Assembly: GCA_039962885.1 (NCBI GenBank)
Contig: JBDVGI010000258.1
Span: forward strand, 1 to 13,820
Direction of reading: 5' to 3'
Origin: Litorimonas sp039962885
GTDB lineage: Bacteria > Pseudomonadota > Alphaproteobacteria > Caulobacterales > Maricaulaceae
Length of the DNA: 13,820 bases
In this document: piece after piece, positions 1 through 7,916 of the stretch
Layout of the letters: every line of letters starts with the position of its first letter
Position numbering within the stretch: position 1 is the stretch's first letter
Made by a program: the position numbers and the translations under genes
The notes under the pieces: model-generated
The model's database searches: none
What the model was told of the DNA's origin: nothing
The model's input: the letters and a program-made list of their open reading frames with translations, nothing else

Positions 1-465
1 GTTGGACGGCTTTGCGTCCCTATTTTTGGCCAAGCCGATGAAAAAGGGCGTGCGGTTGCAGACCACCTAGGTCTGGCCCTGCAGCTCACAAATATCATAC
101 GCGACGTACCAGAAGATGCCGAAATTGGCAGACTTTACTTACCGAGTGAATTACTAGACGGCGAAGCTATCACATCGCGCGCCCCTAATGCTGTGGCTAA
201 CCACTCTAGTCTCCCCCGTATTTGCGAAACCTTAGGGCTACGCGCAGAACAAGCTTACGATGATGCAAAAGCGGCCATAGCACAATGCGATCCCAAAGCC
301 ATGCGCGCGCCAATTATTATGATGAATGTTTACTATTTAAATCTAAAGCGCTTACGCAAATCGAATTGGCAACCGCAGGCTTTACTGAAAACGGGTAAAT
401 TACGCCGCACAGGCCAAAAACTAGAAAAATTACTCGTCGCACTACGTTATAGTGCAGCGCCATGA
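1..465 (+). CDS. hpnD: Presqualene diphosphate synthase HpnD, 3' part only
   Basis: The open frame runs in from the window edge and gives the last 154 residues of a squalene/phytoene synthase family protein (usual length about 280), so roughly the N-terminal half, including the first Asp-rich motif, is outside the window. The visible part starts with VGRLCVPIFG and contains the second Asp-rich motif NIIRDVPEDAEIGRLYLP (D35 and D39 of the visible part), which binds the Mg2+-diphosphate of farnesyl diphosphate in this family. HpnD condenses two farnesyl diphosphates to presqualene diphosphate, the first committed hopanoid step. HpnC and HpnD are paralogues; I call HpnD because it directly precedes hpnE, the usual order being hpnC-hpnD-hpnE, but HpnC is not excluded. 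The stop overlaps the hpnE start (ATGA), implying translational coupling. Confidence 0.88.
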   Translation, partial: VGRLCVPIFGQADEKGRAVADHLGLALQLTNIIRDVPEDAEIGRLYLPSELLDGEAITSRAPNAVANHSSLPRICETLGLRAEQAYDDAKAAIAQCDPKAMRAPIIMMNVYYLNLKRLRKSNWQPQALLKTGKLRRTGQKLEKLLVALRYSAAP

Positions 466-1727
466 GCAAAACTCACATCATAGGTGCGGGCATGGCGGGT
501 TTATCTGCCGCAGTAGAATTGACCAAGCTTGGTCATAAGGTCTGTCTATATGAAGCGGCTCCGCAAGCAGGTGGGCGGTGCAGATCCTTTTATGATAATA
601 AATTAGACTGTGAGATTGATAATGGCAATCACCTGCTGTTGTCGGGCAATACTTCCGCCATGAATTACCTAAAGACTATCGGTGCGGAAGATGAACTCAT
701 CGGGCCTGACGCGGCAATTTTTCCTTTTTTCGATGTAAATTGTCAAAAGAGATGGGATATAGAATTCAATAATTCCCGTATTCCTTTTTGGTTGTTAAGC
801 AAGTCAGCTCGGGTGCCTGAGGCTAGCTTTGGACAACATTTGACATTGGCGAAAATCTTAGGGGCTAAAGATCATCATGTTATCGCCGATTTCATTGACA
901 CCGATAATCCGCTATATGAGCGCTTAATTGACCCGCTTAGTGTAGCTGTCATTAATATGCCGCCCGAAACGGCGAGTGCGAAATTAATGGCAAATGTTTT
1001 AAAAGAAACAGTGATGAAAGGCGGGAGAGCGTGCCGACCTAGAATTGCAAAACATAGCCTCGCAAAAACATTCGTAGACCCTGCCATAAATTACCTAACA
1101 AGCCAGAGCGTGCATATTACATATGGCGCGCGGCTTAAATCTGTCACTCATGAAAATGAGCGCGTTAAAGTTTTGAACTTCATTAACAATCAAATTAATG
1201 TGGATAATCATGACACCGTGATTATGGCCTTATCGCCAGAGCCAACAGGTGAGGTTTTAGATTTCATTACCGCTCCAAAAGACTACTCCTCCATTGTTAA
1301 CGCGCATTTCCGGCTCAACGCGCCAATAAAAACAGACTGGGCGGCGCCTCTAATAGGTCTCATTGGCAGCACAAGCCAATGGGTTTTCATAAGAGGCAAT
1401 ATTGCCTCAATAACCATATCCGCAGGTGATGCTTATCTAGGCATTAAAGCAGATGATTTAACAAAAACATTATGGGCGGAAATTGCTCCGCTATTAGGTC
1501 AAGACGCCCATAAAATCCCGCCTTCACGCATTATCAAAGAAAAACGCGCAACCCTTGCGCAAAACCCCGCCTTAGAACCCCTGCGACCCAAAAGTGTAAC
1601 CCCATATAGAAACTTGTTTCTAGCGGGGGATTGGACAAATACCGCCCTGCCCGCCACGATTGAAGGGGCTATACGCTCTGGTGTTACGGCCGCAAAGCAC
1701 GTTTCGTGCGAACCTGTTTGTAGCTAA
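462..1727 (+). CDS. hpnE: Hydroxysqualene dehydroxylase / squalene-associated FAD-dependent desaturase HpnE
   Basis: A 421-residue flavoprotein of the amine oxidase/phytoene desaturase superfamily. The N-terminus has the Rossmann dinucleotide motif IIGAGMAGLSAA (G8, G10, G13), followed by an acidic residue at the second strand end (LYEA) and the GGRCRS segment, all FAD-binding features. The C-terminal FAD signature LFLAGDWT lies at about residues 386-392 and is followed by PATIEGAIRSG. Length is normal for the family. In the HpnC/HpnD/HpnE route HpnE reduces hydroxysqualene to squalene using FAD. The ATG overlaps the hpnD stop by four bases, and shc follows after 42 bases. The function is well supported by motifs plus position between hpnD and shc; a carotenoid desaturase would look similar but is unlikely in this context. 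Confidence 0.93.
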   Translation: MSKTHIIGAGMAGLSAAVELTKLGHKVCLYEAAPQAGGRCRSFYDNKLDCEIDNGNHLLLSGNTSAMNYLKTIGAEDELIGPDAAIFPFFDVNCQKRWDIEFNNSRIPFWLLSKSARVPEASFGQHLTLAKILGAKDHHVIADFIDTDNPLYERLIDPLSVAVINMPPETASAKLMANVLKETVMKGGRACRPRIAKHSLAKTFVDPAINYLTSQSVHITYGARLKSVTHENERVKVLNFINNQINVDNHDTVIMALSPEPTGEVLDFITAPKDYSSIVNAHFRLNAPIKTDWAAPLIGLIGSTSQWVFIRGNIASITISAGDAYLGIKADDLTKTLWAEIAPLLGQDAHKIPPSRIIKEKRATLAQNPALEPLRPKSVTPYRNLFLAGDWTNTALPATIEGAIRSGVTAAKHVSCEPVCS

Positions 1728-1745
1728 TTAAAAATAAGCTATAAT
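1718..1745 (+). promoter_or_regulatory. Candidate internal sigma-70-type promoter for shc
   Basis: A perfect TATAAT (1740-1745) sits 16 bases downstream of TTGTAG (1718-1723), which matches the -35 consensus only in its TTG. The element overlaps the hpnE stop and would start transcription around 1752, giving a short leader of about 18 bases before the shc GTG. The -10 match is good and the -35 is weak, in an AT-rich stretch where chance matches are common. If real, it would let cyclase expression be set apart from the upstream squalene genes. Confidence 0.35.
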
Positions 1746-1757
1746 AGCGCACGAACC

Positions 1758-1766
1758 AAAGGAAAG
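1758..1766 (+). promoter_or_regulatory. Ribosome binding site fixing the GTG start of shc
   Basis: A purine-rich AAAGGAAAG lies three bases before the GTG at 1770, with the GGA core six bases away. It favours this GTG over the in-frame ATG at 1785, which has no comparable upstream motif. Confidence 0.6.
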
Positions 1767-1769
1767 ATT

Positions 1770-3716
1770 GTGAATAGTAAAGCTATGGAATTGGCACATA
1801 AAACTCCCGAAATTTCAGGTTTGGAAGACTTTCTTAAATCTAGTGCAGGCGGACTAAAAAATCGTCAAAATAAGGATGGTCACTGGCTGTTTGAACTTGA
1901 AGCCGATGCCACAATCCCTGCCGAATATATTTTCTTCATGCATTATATGGATGAAATTGATTTAGAGCTGCAAAAAAAATTATGCATCTATCTTCGCCGC
2001 ATTCAAAACGAAGACGGCAGCTGGCCACTTTTCTACCAAGGCGATATGGATATATCTGCAACGGTTAAAGGCTATTACGCGTTAAAACTTGCAGGCGAAG
2101 ATATAGATGCGCCGCATATGATCAAAGCACGCGAAATGATATTAGCTGCAGGGGGCGCGGAGCGAACAAATGTGTTTACGCGCTATGCATTGGCGCTATT
2201 TGGTCAAGTTCCATGGAAAGCCGTCCCCGTTATGCCTGTGGAATTAATGTCTATGCCAGATTGGTTCCCTGTGACGATATGGAAGATTTCCTATTGGTCA
2301 CGAACTGTGATTGCACCGCTGCTAGTAGTTGCCGCCTTAAAACCGCAAGCGCGAAACCCTAATAACATTCATATCCCCGAATTATTTAAAGACGACCCTG
2401 AAACGATCAAAGATTACCATAAAAATGTAACAGGCAAATGGCTCGGAGATTTCTTCATTGGTTTGGATAAAATTCTGCGTGTGGTTGAGCCATATTTTCC
2501 TAAAAAGTTCCGTAAAAAATCTATCGATAAAACGGTAGAGTTTTTTACAGAGCGTATGAACGGCGAAGATGGATTGGGTGCGATTTTTCCTGCTATGGCC
2601 AATGCTATTATGGCCCTTGATGCTTTAGGCTATGACAAAAATGACCCCATTGTACTGACGGGTAAAGCGGCGCTTAAAAAATTGCTGACGGATGATAACG
2701 GCGAAATTTATTGCCAACCCTGTTTATCTCCTGTCTGGGATACAGCCCTTGCCTCGCATGCAATGCTTGAAGCTGGGAATGAAAGCAACATAGCCGCCGC
2801 AGAGCAAGGCTGTGACTGGTTAATTGAGCGGCAAATATTAGAGGTCAAAGGCGATTATATCAAAAAAGCCCCTGACCTTCGCCCAGGCGGATGGGCTTTT
2901 CAATATTGGAATGATCATTACCCTGATGTGGATGATACGGCTGTTGTGGGTATGGCTATGCATAGAACAGGCGACCCTAAGTATAAAGAACCTATCGCCC
3001 GCGCCGAAGAATGGATTTTAGGGATGCAATCTAGCAATGGTGGCTGGGGGGCTTTTGATATTGATAATGATAAAGACTACCTCAATTACGTTCCATTTGC
3101 CGACCACGGTGCCTTACTCGACCCGCCCACAGAAGATGTTACCGCCCGTTGCTTGAGCTTCTTGGGTCAAATTGGTCATGATAACTCGCACCCTGTTGTA
3201 GCTAAGGGGCTAAAATACCTCAGAGAGACACAAGAAGATGACGGATCATGGTATGGACGTTGGGGCACAAATTACATTTACGGAACATGGTCTGTTTTAT
3301 GCGCGCTAAACATACTGGGCGAACCGCATGATGCACCTTATATTCGTAAAGCCGTTGATTGGATGCTCTCACGGCAAAATACTGATGGAGGTTGGGGCGA
3401 GGACGGCGCGACCTATTACAATGATCGTAAGGCGGAAAATAAAGCCAGTACGCCGTCTCAAACTTCATGGGCAGTTCTGGGCCTCATGGCTGTTGGCGAA
3501 GTTGATAATCCCGCGGTGCGGCGCGGTATAGAATTTATCATGTCTGCCAAAAACGAGGATGGCAAATGGGAAGAACCTTGGTTCACGGCTGTGGGTTTTC
3601 CTCGTATTTTCTATCTGCGGTATCATGGGTATAGCTCATATTTTCCGATTTGGGCAATGGCGCGTTATCAGAATCTGAAGAATAGCAACTCTAAAACCCC
3701 AGCCTTTGGAATGTAA
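1770..3716 (+). CDS. shc: Squalene-hopene cyclase (HpnF)
   Basis: A 648-residue protein, the normal length of bacterial squalene-hopene cyclases. It catalyses the one-step cyclisation of squalene to hop-22(29)-ene and hopan-22-ol at the inner membrane. The catalytic acid motif DVDDTA is at residues 386-391, equivalent to the D374-D377 region of the Alicyclobacillus enzyme. Several QW repeats (Q-x3-G-x-W type) are visible: QNKDGHW near residue 33, QNEDGSW, QSSNGGWG, QEDDGSWYG and QNTDGGWG. The C-terminus has the expected aromatic-rich GFPRIFYLRYHGYSSYFP signature. The start is GTG with a good ribosome binding site. hpnG begins one base after the stop, so the two are probably co-translated. No truncation or missing key residue was seen. 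Confidence 0.97.
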   Translation: MNSKAMELAHKTPEISGLEDFLKSSAGGLKNRQNKDGHWLFELEADATIPAEYIFFMHYMDEIDLELQKKLCIYLRRIQNEDGSWPLFYQGDMDISATVKGYYALKLAGEDIDAPHMIKAREMILAAGGAERTNVFTRYALALFGQVPWKAVPVMPVELMSMPDWFPVTIWKISYWSRTVIAPLLVVAALKPQARNPNNIHIPELFKDDPETIKDYHKNVTGKWLGDFFIGLDKILRVVEPYFPKKFRKKSIDKTVEFFTERMNGEDGLGAIFPAMANAIMALDALGYDKNDPIVLTGKAALKKLLTDDNGEIYCQPCLSPVWDTALASHAMLEAGNESNIAAAEQGCDWLIERQILEVKGDYIKKAPDLRPGGWAFQYWNDHYPDVDDTAVVGMAMHRTGDPKYKEPIARAEEWILGMQSSNGGWGAFDIDNDKDYLNYVPFADHGALLDPPTEDVTARCLSFLGQIGHDNSHPVVAKGLKYLRETQEDDGSWYGRWGTNYIYGTWSVLCALNILGEPHDAPYIRKAVDWMLSRQNTDGGWGEDGATYYNDRKAENKASTPSQTSWAVLGLMAVGEVDNPAVRRGIEFIMSAKNEDGKWEEPWFTAVGFPRIFYLRYHGYSSYFPIWAMARYQNLKNSNSKTPAFGM

Positions 3717-3717
3717 T

Positions 3718-4404
3718 GTGGTCAAACGTATTGGTCTCATCACAGGTATAAAGCTTGAAGATAATCTATTGCGCAAAGGGTTTAAACAGGCTGGCTGCTC
3801 CGATATTTTGACAGCATGCGCGGCGGGTCGTGTCGAAGGTGCGCAAGATGCAGCTTTGAAAATCATAACCCAAGGGGCGACCCATTTGATCAGTTTTGGC
3901 GTGTGCGGCGGCTTATCGCCCTATGTCAAAGCTGGAGACCTAATCCTAGCTGATAGCGTAACTATGGACGGAGACGTTTTACAATTGACCCACAATTGGC
4001 ATAAAGTGGCTTTTGCTAATTTCCCTAACGCACGAGCAGGAAAAATGCTGTCCGTAGCGATGCCTATAACAACTCCGCAAGACAAACATAATGCCCATGA
4101 AGCCACCGGCGCTGTAGCTGTAGATGTAGAAAGTTTCGCCGTTGCGCAAATCGCGGCAGCCCATAAACTACCCTGCATTATCATACGGGCTGTTTTAGAC
4201 AATGCTACGCAAAGTTTGCCAAAGGCTGCAATGAGCGGTGTGGATGACACAGGGCAAACGCGGGTTTGGCCCGTTATTGCCGCGTTATTAAAACGGCCTC
4301 AGGATTTGCCTGCCTTACTAAATCTTGCTCGCGATTCAGGGCTTGCACAAGATACGCTTAAAGTAGTCACAAAAAAAGGCGCTCCAAATTTTTGGGCGCC
4401 TTAA
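3718..4404 (+). CDS. hpnG: Hopanoid-associated nucleoside phosphorylase HpnG (adenosylhopane adenine removal)
   Basis: A 228-residue member of the purine nucleoside phosphorylase/UDP phosphorylase superfamily. HpnG acts after HpnH, releasing adenine from adenosylhopane to give the ribosyl(phosphate) hopane that leads to bacteriohopanetetrol. Family features seen: a Gly-rich LISFGVCGGLSPYVKAGDLI segment (about residues 57-76), VDVESFAVAQIA with E138 in the nucleoside-binding position, and IIIRAVLDNA with D161, the usual base-contacting Asp region. I chose GTG 3718, one base after the shc stop, with GGA at 3708-3710 as a modest ribosome binding site; a TTG at 3706 in the same frame would overlap shc and has no upstream motif. 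The last codons form the hairpin of the converging hpnH terminator. Confidence 0.9.
   Translation: MVKRIGLITGIKLEDNLLRKGFKQAGCSDILTACAAGRVEGAQDAALKIITQGATHLISFGVCGGLSPYVKAGDLILADSVTMDGDVLQLTHNWHKVAFANFPNARAGKMLSVAMPITTPQDKHNAHEATGAVAVDVESFAVAQIAAAHKLPCIIIRAVLDNATQSLPKAAMSGVDDTGQTRVWPVIAALLKRPQDLPALLNLARDSGLAQDTLKVVTKKGAPNFWAP
4371..4402 (-). terminator. Rho-independent terminator of the ispH-hpnH unit, inside the hpnG 3' end
   Basis: Read on the minus strand, a stem AAGGCGC / GCGCCTT (7 base pairs, plus strand 4376-4382 with 4396-4402) encloses a 13-base AT-rich loop and ends in a run of seven T (complement of 4371-4377), two of which pair in the stem. It starts 27 bases beyond the hpnH stop, a standard arrangement. 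On the plus strand the same hairpin is followed only by TTAATTCG, so it should work mainly for hpnH, perhaps weakly for hpnG. Confidence 0.8.
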
Positions 4405-4429
4405 TTCGAGTTTTATGTGATTGAGCCGA

Positions 4430-5542
4430 TTACTCGGCGGCGTCTTGACGCATCATTTCATCAACATGTTCTTCGTGAACGTCGTAATTTCCAGGACGTT
4501 GTTTTGACAAGTCGATTTCAGGTGCCATTGGGCCTTCGGTTTTAATTCCTCGTAACGCAACACCAATAGCTTTAATCGGGTGATGTAGCATATCCATAAC
4601 CGTTGTCGGCTCATAGCCACAATGGGCCATGCAATCGGAGCATTTTTCGTAATTTCCGGTGCCGTAACTATCCCAATCAGTATCTTCCATGAGTTCTTGG
4701 AATGTATCCACAAAGCCTTCGCCAATAAGATAGCATGGTTTTTGCCAACCAAATATATTGCGAGTTGGCATTCCCCAAGGCGTGCAGGTGTAGCTTTGAT
4801 TACCCGCTAGGAAATCAAGGTATAAATGTGAGTGATTAAACTCCCATTTCTTTCCTTTACCTAGGCGAAAAACATCACGGAACAGGTTCTTTGTTTTCTC
4901 GCGGTTCAAAAACCCGTCTTGATCAGGTGCCCGCTCATAGGAAAAGCCTGGAGACATCGTGACGCCTACGCCAAGCTCTTTACAAAAATCCATATATTCC
5001 GCAATTTGCTCTGCGGTTGTACCTTCAAAAATTGTTGCATTTACATTGACATGAAAACCAGCTTCTTTTGTAGCTTTGATTGCTTTGATCGCACGGTCGA
5101 ATACACCATCTTGGCAAACGGCCTTATCATGCTCTTCTTTTAGACCGTCCAAATGGACAGAGAAGAACAAATAATCTGACGGTTCAAAGAGATGCAATTT
5201 TTTCTCAAGCAATAAGGCATTTGTACAAAGTGAAACAAATTTCTTACGGTCAGTAATGCCTTTGACGATTTCGCCAATTTCTTTGTGTATGAGCGGCTCA
5301 CCGCCCGGAATAGCTACCATTGGGGCGCCGCATTCATCAACGGCTTTCAAGCATTCTTCGGCAGATAGACGTTTACGTAGAATCGGATCGGGATAGTCAA
5401 TCTTCCCGCAACCTGCACAAGCCAAATTACATTGAAAAAGCGGTTCTAGCATAAGGACTAGCGGATAGCGCTTATTGCCCTTTAGACGTTGTTTCATCAC
5501 ATAAGCGCCAACACGCGCTTGTTGAATTAAGGGTACACCCAT
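4430..5542 (-). CDS. hpnH: Radical SAM adenosylhopane synthase HpnH
   Basis: A 370-residue radical SAM enzyme. HpnH couples a 5'-deoxyadenosyl radical to hopene, making adenosylhopane, the first C35 extended hopanoid. The [4Fe-4S]/SAM motif C38-x3-C42-x2-C45 (in FQCNLACAGCGKIDYP) is intact, and IPGGEP (79-83) is the SAM-binding GGE motif. The C-terminal part carries a second Cys-rich region (C253, C270, C301, C304, C308, the last three in CSDCMAHCGYE), as expected of the HpnH C-terminal domain. Length is typical. A ribosome binding site AGGA lies seven bases before the ATG. It follows ispH by 28 bases on the same strand, so the two are probably one transcript, ending at the terminator inside hpnG. 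Confidence 0.95.
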   Translation of the reverse strand: MGVPLIQQARVGAYVMKQRLKGNKRYPLVLMLEPLFQCNLACAGCGKIDYPDPILRKRLSAEECLKAVDECGAPMVAIPGGEPLIHKEIGEIVKGITDRKKFVSLCTNALLLEKKLHLFEPSDYLFFSVHLDGLKEEHDKAVCQDGVFDRAIKAIKATKEAGFHVNVNATIFEGTTAEQIAEYMDFCKELGVGVTMSPGFSYERAPDQDGFLNREKTKNLFRDVFRLGKGKKWEFNHSHLYLDFLAGNQSYTCTPWGMPTRNIFGWQKPCYLIGEGFVDTFQELMEDTDWDSYGTGNYEKCSDCMAHCGYEPTTVMDMLHHPIKAIGVALRGIKTEGPMAPEIDLSKQRPGNYDVHEEHVDEMMRQDAAE

Positions 5543-5570
5543 GAACTTATCCTATTTTGTTACCTAAAAC

Positions 5571-6545
5571 TTAGGCTGATACTCTTTCCGAAGACTTAAT
5601 ATGCCGCAATTCCACTGGAATGTTGAACTGCACATTTTCATGAATACCGTCAAGTAATTCTATTGTGTTGTAACCCTCATCCCCTAGCACATTTAGCAAG
5701 GCATCAACAAGCACTTCGGGGGCTGAAGCGCCCGCAGTTACGCCAATAATATTTTTCCCATCAAGCCATTCAGCTTTTAACGCAGACGCATCGTCAATCA
5801 AATAGCTCGCCATCCCCATTTCGGTCCCGATTTCGCGCAAACGATTCGAATTCGATGAGTTTTTCGCGCCAATAACTAACAGCAAATCAATTTGCGGAGC
5901 CATATCTCTAACCGCTTGTTGGCGGTTTTGTGTCGCGTAGCATATATCTTTAATGTCGGGTCCTTCAATGGCTGGAAAGCGAGTTTTAAGCGCATCAATA
6001 ATGTCGCGCGTATCGTCTACAGACAATGTTGTTTGGGTAACATAGGACAACTTATTGGGGTTCATAACCTCAAGGTTTTCCACATCACTGGTAGATTCGA
6101 TTAGATGAACTGTTCCGTCAATTTGCCCAAGTGTGCCTTCGACTTCTGCATGACCTGCATGGCCTATCATAATGATTTCATAGTCTTTTTTAGCGTATCG
6201 TTGCCCTTGCTTATGCACCTTGGTGACTAAGGGACATGTCGCGTCAAATGTATAAAGCTCACGTGATTTAGCATCGCTTTCTACCTTACGCGATACGCCA
6301 TGAGCGGAAAACACCGTTACAGCGCCGTTTGGAATTTCATCAACTTCCTCGACAAAGATAGCGCCTTTTTGACGTAAGTCATTGACGACATATTTATTAT
6401 GTACAATTTCATGTCGAACATAAACAGGGGCGCCATGTTTTTGCAGGGCTCGTTCAACAATATCAATGGCCCGCACAACTCCAGCGCAAAAACCACGCGG
6501 CTGAGCCAGTAAAATCTTTTTTTCGTTATGCTTCACAATATTCAT
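5571..6545 (-). CDS. ispH: 4-hydroxy-3-methylbut-2-enyl diphosphate reductase IspH (LytB)
   Basis: A 324-residue IspH, the last enzyme of the MEP pathway, which reduces HMBPP to isopentenyl and dimethylallyl diphosphate with an iron-sulphur cluster. The three cluster cysteines are present: C20 (PRGFCAGVVRAI), C104 (DATCPLVTKVH) and C202 (KDICYATQNRQ). Substrate-binding landmarks are also seen: HEIVHN at 45-50, GHAEVEGT (E134), T173 in QTTLS, and NSSNSNRL at 229-236. The ATG at 6545 directly abuts an ACGGA motif; a GTG three codons later (6536) would place the GGA nine bases upstream, so the true start may be there (321 residues). Its place just before hpnH ties isoprenoid precursor supply to hopanoid output. 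Whether another ispH exists in the genome cannot be seen. Confidence 0.96.
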   Translation of the reverse strand: MNIVKHNEKKILLAQPRGFCAGVVRAIDIVERALQKHGAPVYVRHEIVHNKYVVNDLRQKGAIFVEEVDEIPNGAVTVFSAHGVSRKVESDAKSRELYTFDATCPLVTKVHKQGQRYAKKDYEIIMIGHAGHAEVEGTLGQIDGTVHLIESTSDVENLEVMNPNKLSYVTQTTLSVDDTRDIIDALKTRFPAIEGPDIKDICYATQNRQQAVRDMAPQIDLLLVIGAKNSSNSNRLREIGTEMGMASYLIDDASALKAEWLDGKNIIGVTAGASAPEVLVDALLNVLGDEGYNTIELLDGIHENVQFNIPVELRHIKSSERVSA

Positions 6546-6812
6546 TCCGTAATCGGCATTTTCACTTATCTATACGCATTAATATGAATCGATGACGTTC
6601 AAAGTTGCCCCTATAGCTCTAATTCTTCGTATTGCCAAAAAGCATAATCATATTCAAATAACATTTTATGTCATAAAACGTGATGGACTGGTACTATATG
6701 TGATGGTCAAATTTATTAGTGTTTAAGACCTCAAAGCATTATTTTGGCAATTTTATCTTTCACCCGAATGCTGTGCGCGTTATGGAAATGATAGAATCAT
6801 AAAGGTCAAAAC
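6546..6812. other. Divergent intergenic region between ispH and the sulfotransferase gene
   Basis: These 267 AT-rich bases separate two divergent transcription units and must hold, or lie close to, promoters for both. I could not pick a convincing -35/-10 pair on either strand. It contains a 15-base palindrome and a repeated GTGATGG, annotated separately. Two GANTC sites (6586-6590 and 6794-6798) lie 41 and 14 bases from the two start codons; in alphaproteobacteria GANTC is the CcrM methylation site, but about one site is expected here by chance. No tRNA or small gene was recognised. Confidence 0.6.
6664..6706. repeat. Palindrome plus direct repeat, candidate operator
   Basis: TTTTATG-T-CATAAAA (6664-6678) is a perfect inverted repeat with 7-base arms around one base. 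Right beside it GTGATGG occurs twice (6680-6686 and 6700-6706), the copies 20 bases apart, close to two helical turns. The cluster lies about midway between the divergent genes, a sensible place for a regulator. Which protein, if any, binds is unknown; an AT-rich palindrome of this size could also arise by chance. Confidence 0.35.
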
Positions 6813-7916
6813 GTGGCATCATCCAATCTCTCACATCCGCTTTTTGGAGCCGACCTTAAAACGCTTTTACGTTTAATTATAAGTTCAGGCGGAGTGAGTC
6901 CCTCAAAAATATTGTTAGTCTTTTTATTGATATTATCTGCGATTGGCCGCCTGCCTTTTACGGCGCTTGAATATCTATATGTTATGATACGGCGCCCTAA
7001 AACAGAGCCCATAGCGCCGCCAATATTCATCCTTGGTCATTGGCGCAGCGGGACAACACATCTTTATAATATCCTGAGTAAATCTAATAAATTTGGCTAT
7101 GTGTCTCCCTTCTCCACGGCTCTGCCATGGGATATATTACTCATAGGCCGACTATTTGCGCCGCTGCTACGGCGTAGCCTGCCCGATGGACGGTTCATTG
7201 ATAATGTTAGTGTTACGCCAGATAGTCCCCAAGAAGATGAAATCGCGCTCGCCAATATGACCCCTATATCCTATTATCAAGCGATATATTTCCCCAAGAA
7301 GTTTGACCAATATTTCCAAGACGCAACGTTCTTTGACAACTTATCTGAAAAACAAATTTCTAAATGGGAACGTGTGCTGCGCTATCTATATCTTAAACTA
7401 ACGCTTGACCAAGATGGCCGTAGATTACTCATAAAAAATCCAGTTTATACAGCTCGTGTTGCGCATTTACGCAAAATGTATCCAGACGCAAAATTTATTC
7501 ATATTCACCGAAATCCCTATAAGGTTTTTGTCTCTATGCGGAATTTTTATGAGAAGTTACTCCCGCAATTTGCACTGCAAGATTATAGCCACCTGGACAT
7601 TGATAGCGTTGTTTATAAAACCTATAGGCGTATGATGACTTCGCTTAAGCACGAGACACAAGATCTACCCGACAGTCAATATGTTGAGCTTAGCTTTGAT
7701 GACTTACAATCAGACACTATGGGACAATTACAACGTATATATTCGCAGCTAGGCCTTGGGGATTTCACCGAAGATGAAACAAATTTCACAGCATATTTAG
7801 AGAGTGTTGCCGACTATCAAAAAAACAAATTCGAAATATCTCCTGACTTGAAAACGAAAATAGACACGGAATGGGGCGATGTCATGGCATTATGGGGATA
7901 TAATGCCAATTCCTAA
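6813..7916 (+). CDS. PAPS-dependent sulfotransferase family protein, substrate unknown
   Basis: A 367-residue protein of the Sulfotransfer_1/Sulfotransfer_3 type, which moves sulfate from PAPS to an alcohol or amine. The 5'-phosphosulfate loop GHWRSGTTHL is at residues 75-84. The 3'-phosphate site is in IHIHRNPYKVFVSM, with R233 and S241 eight residues apart as in classical sulfotransferases; a typical LIKNPVYTARVAHLRKMYPDAKF helix-strand segment precedes it. A hydrophobic stretch at about residues 31-48 could anchor or dip into the membrane, which would suit a lipid acceptor. Start is GTG with AAAGG seven bases upstream. The gene overlaps the next one by 14 bases and heads a unit ending in hpnA. 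Sulfated isoprenoids are known in alphaproteobacteria (carotenoid sulfates), but a hopanoid substrate is only inferred from context. Confidence 0.87.
   Translation: MASSNLSHPLFGADLKTLLRLIISSGGVSPSKILLVFLLILSAIGRLPFTALEYLYVMIRRPKTEPIAPPIFILGHWRSGTTHLYNILSKSNKFGYVSPFSTALPWDILLIGRLFAPLLRRSLPDGRFIDNVSVTPDSPQEDEIALANMTPISYYQAIYFPKKFDQYFQDATFFDNLSEKQISKWERVLRYLYLKLTLDQDGRRLLIKNPVYTARVAHLRKMYPDAKFIHIHRNPYKVFVSMRNFYEKLLPQFALQDYSHLDIDSVVYKTYRRMMTSLKHETQDLPDSQYVELSFDDLQSDTMGQLQRIYSQLGLGDFTEDETNFTAYLESVADYQKNKFEISPDLKTKIDTEWGDVMALWGYNANS

Noticed and set aside
1697..1709. GCACG-TTT-CGTGC hairpin at the end of hpnE as a terminator
   Set aside because: Only five base pairs, inside coding sequence and not followed by a T-run.
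3220..3531. Open frames on both strands (82 and 67 codons) inside shc
   Set aside because: They lie wholly within a strongly supported cyclase gene, lack ribosome binding sites and show no family resemblance.
3921..4250. 109-codon minus-strand frame opposite hpnG
   Set aside because: Antisense shadow of a gene with clear phosphorylase motifs; Cys/Ala-rich composition typical of a reverse reading.
6546..6812. tRNA, small RNA gene or riboswitch in the divergent intergenic region
   Set aside because: No cloverleaf, TPsiC-like motif or recognised riboswitch core was found by reading both strands.
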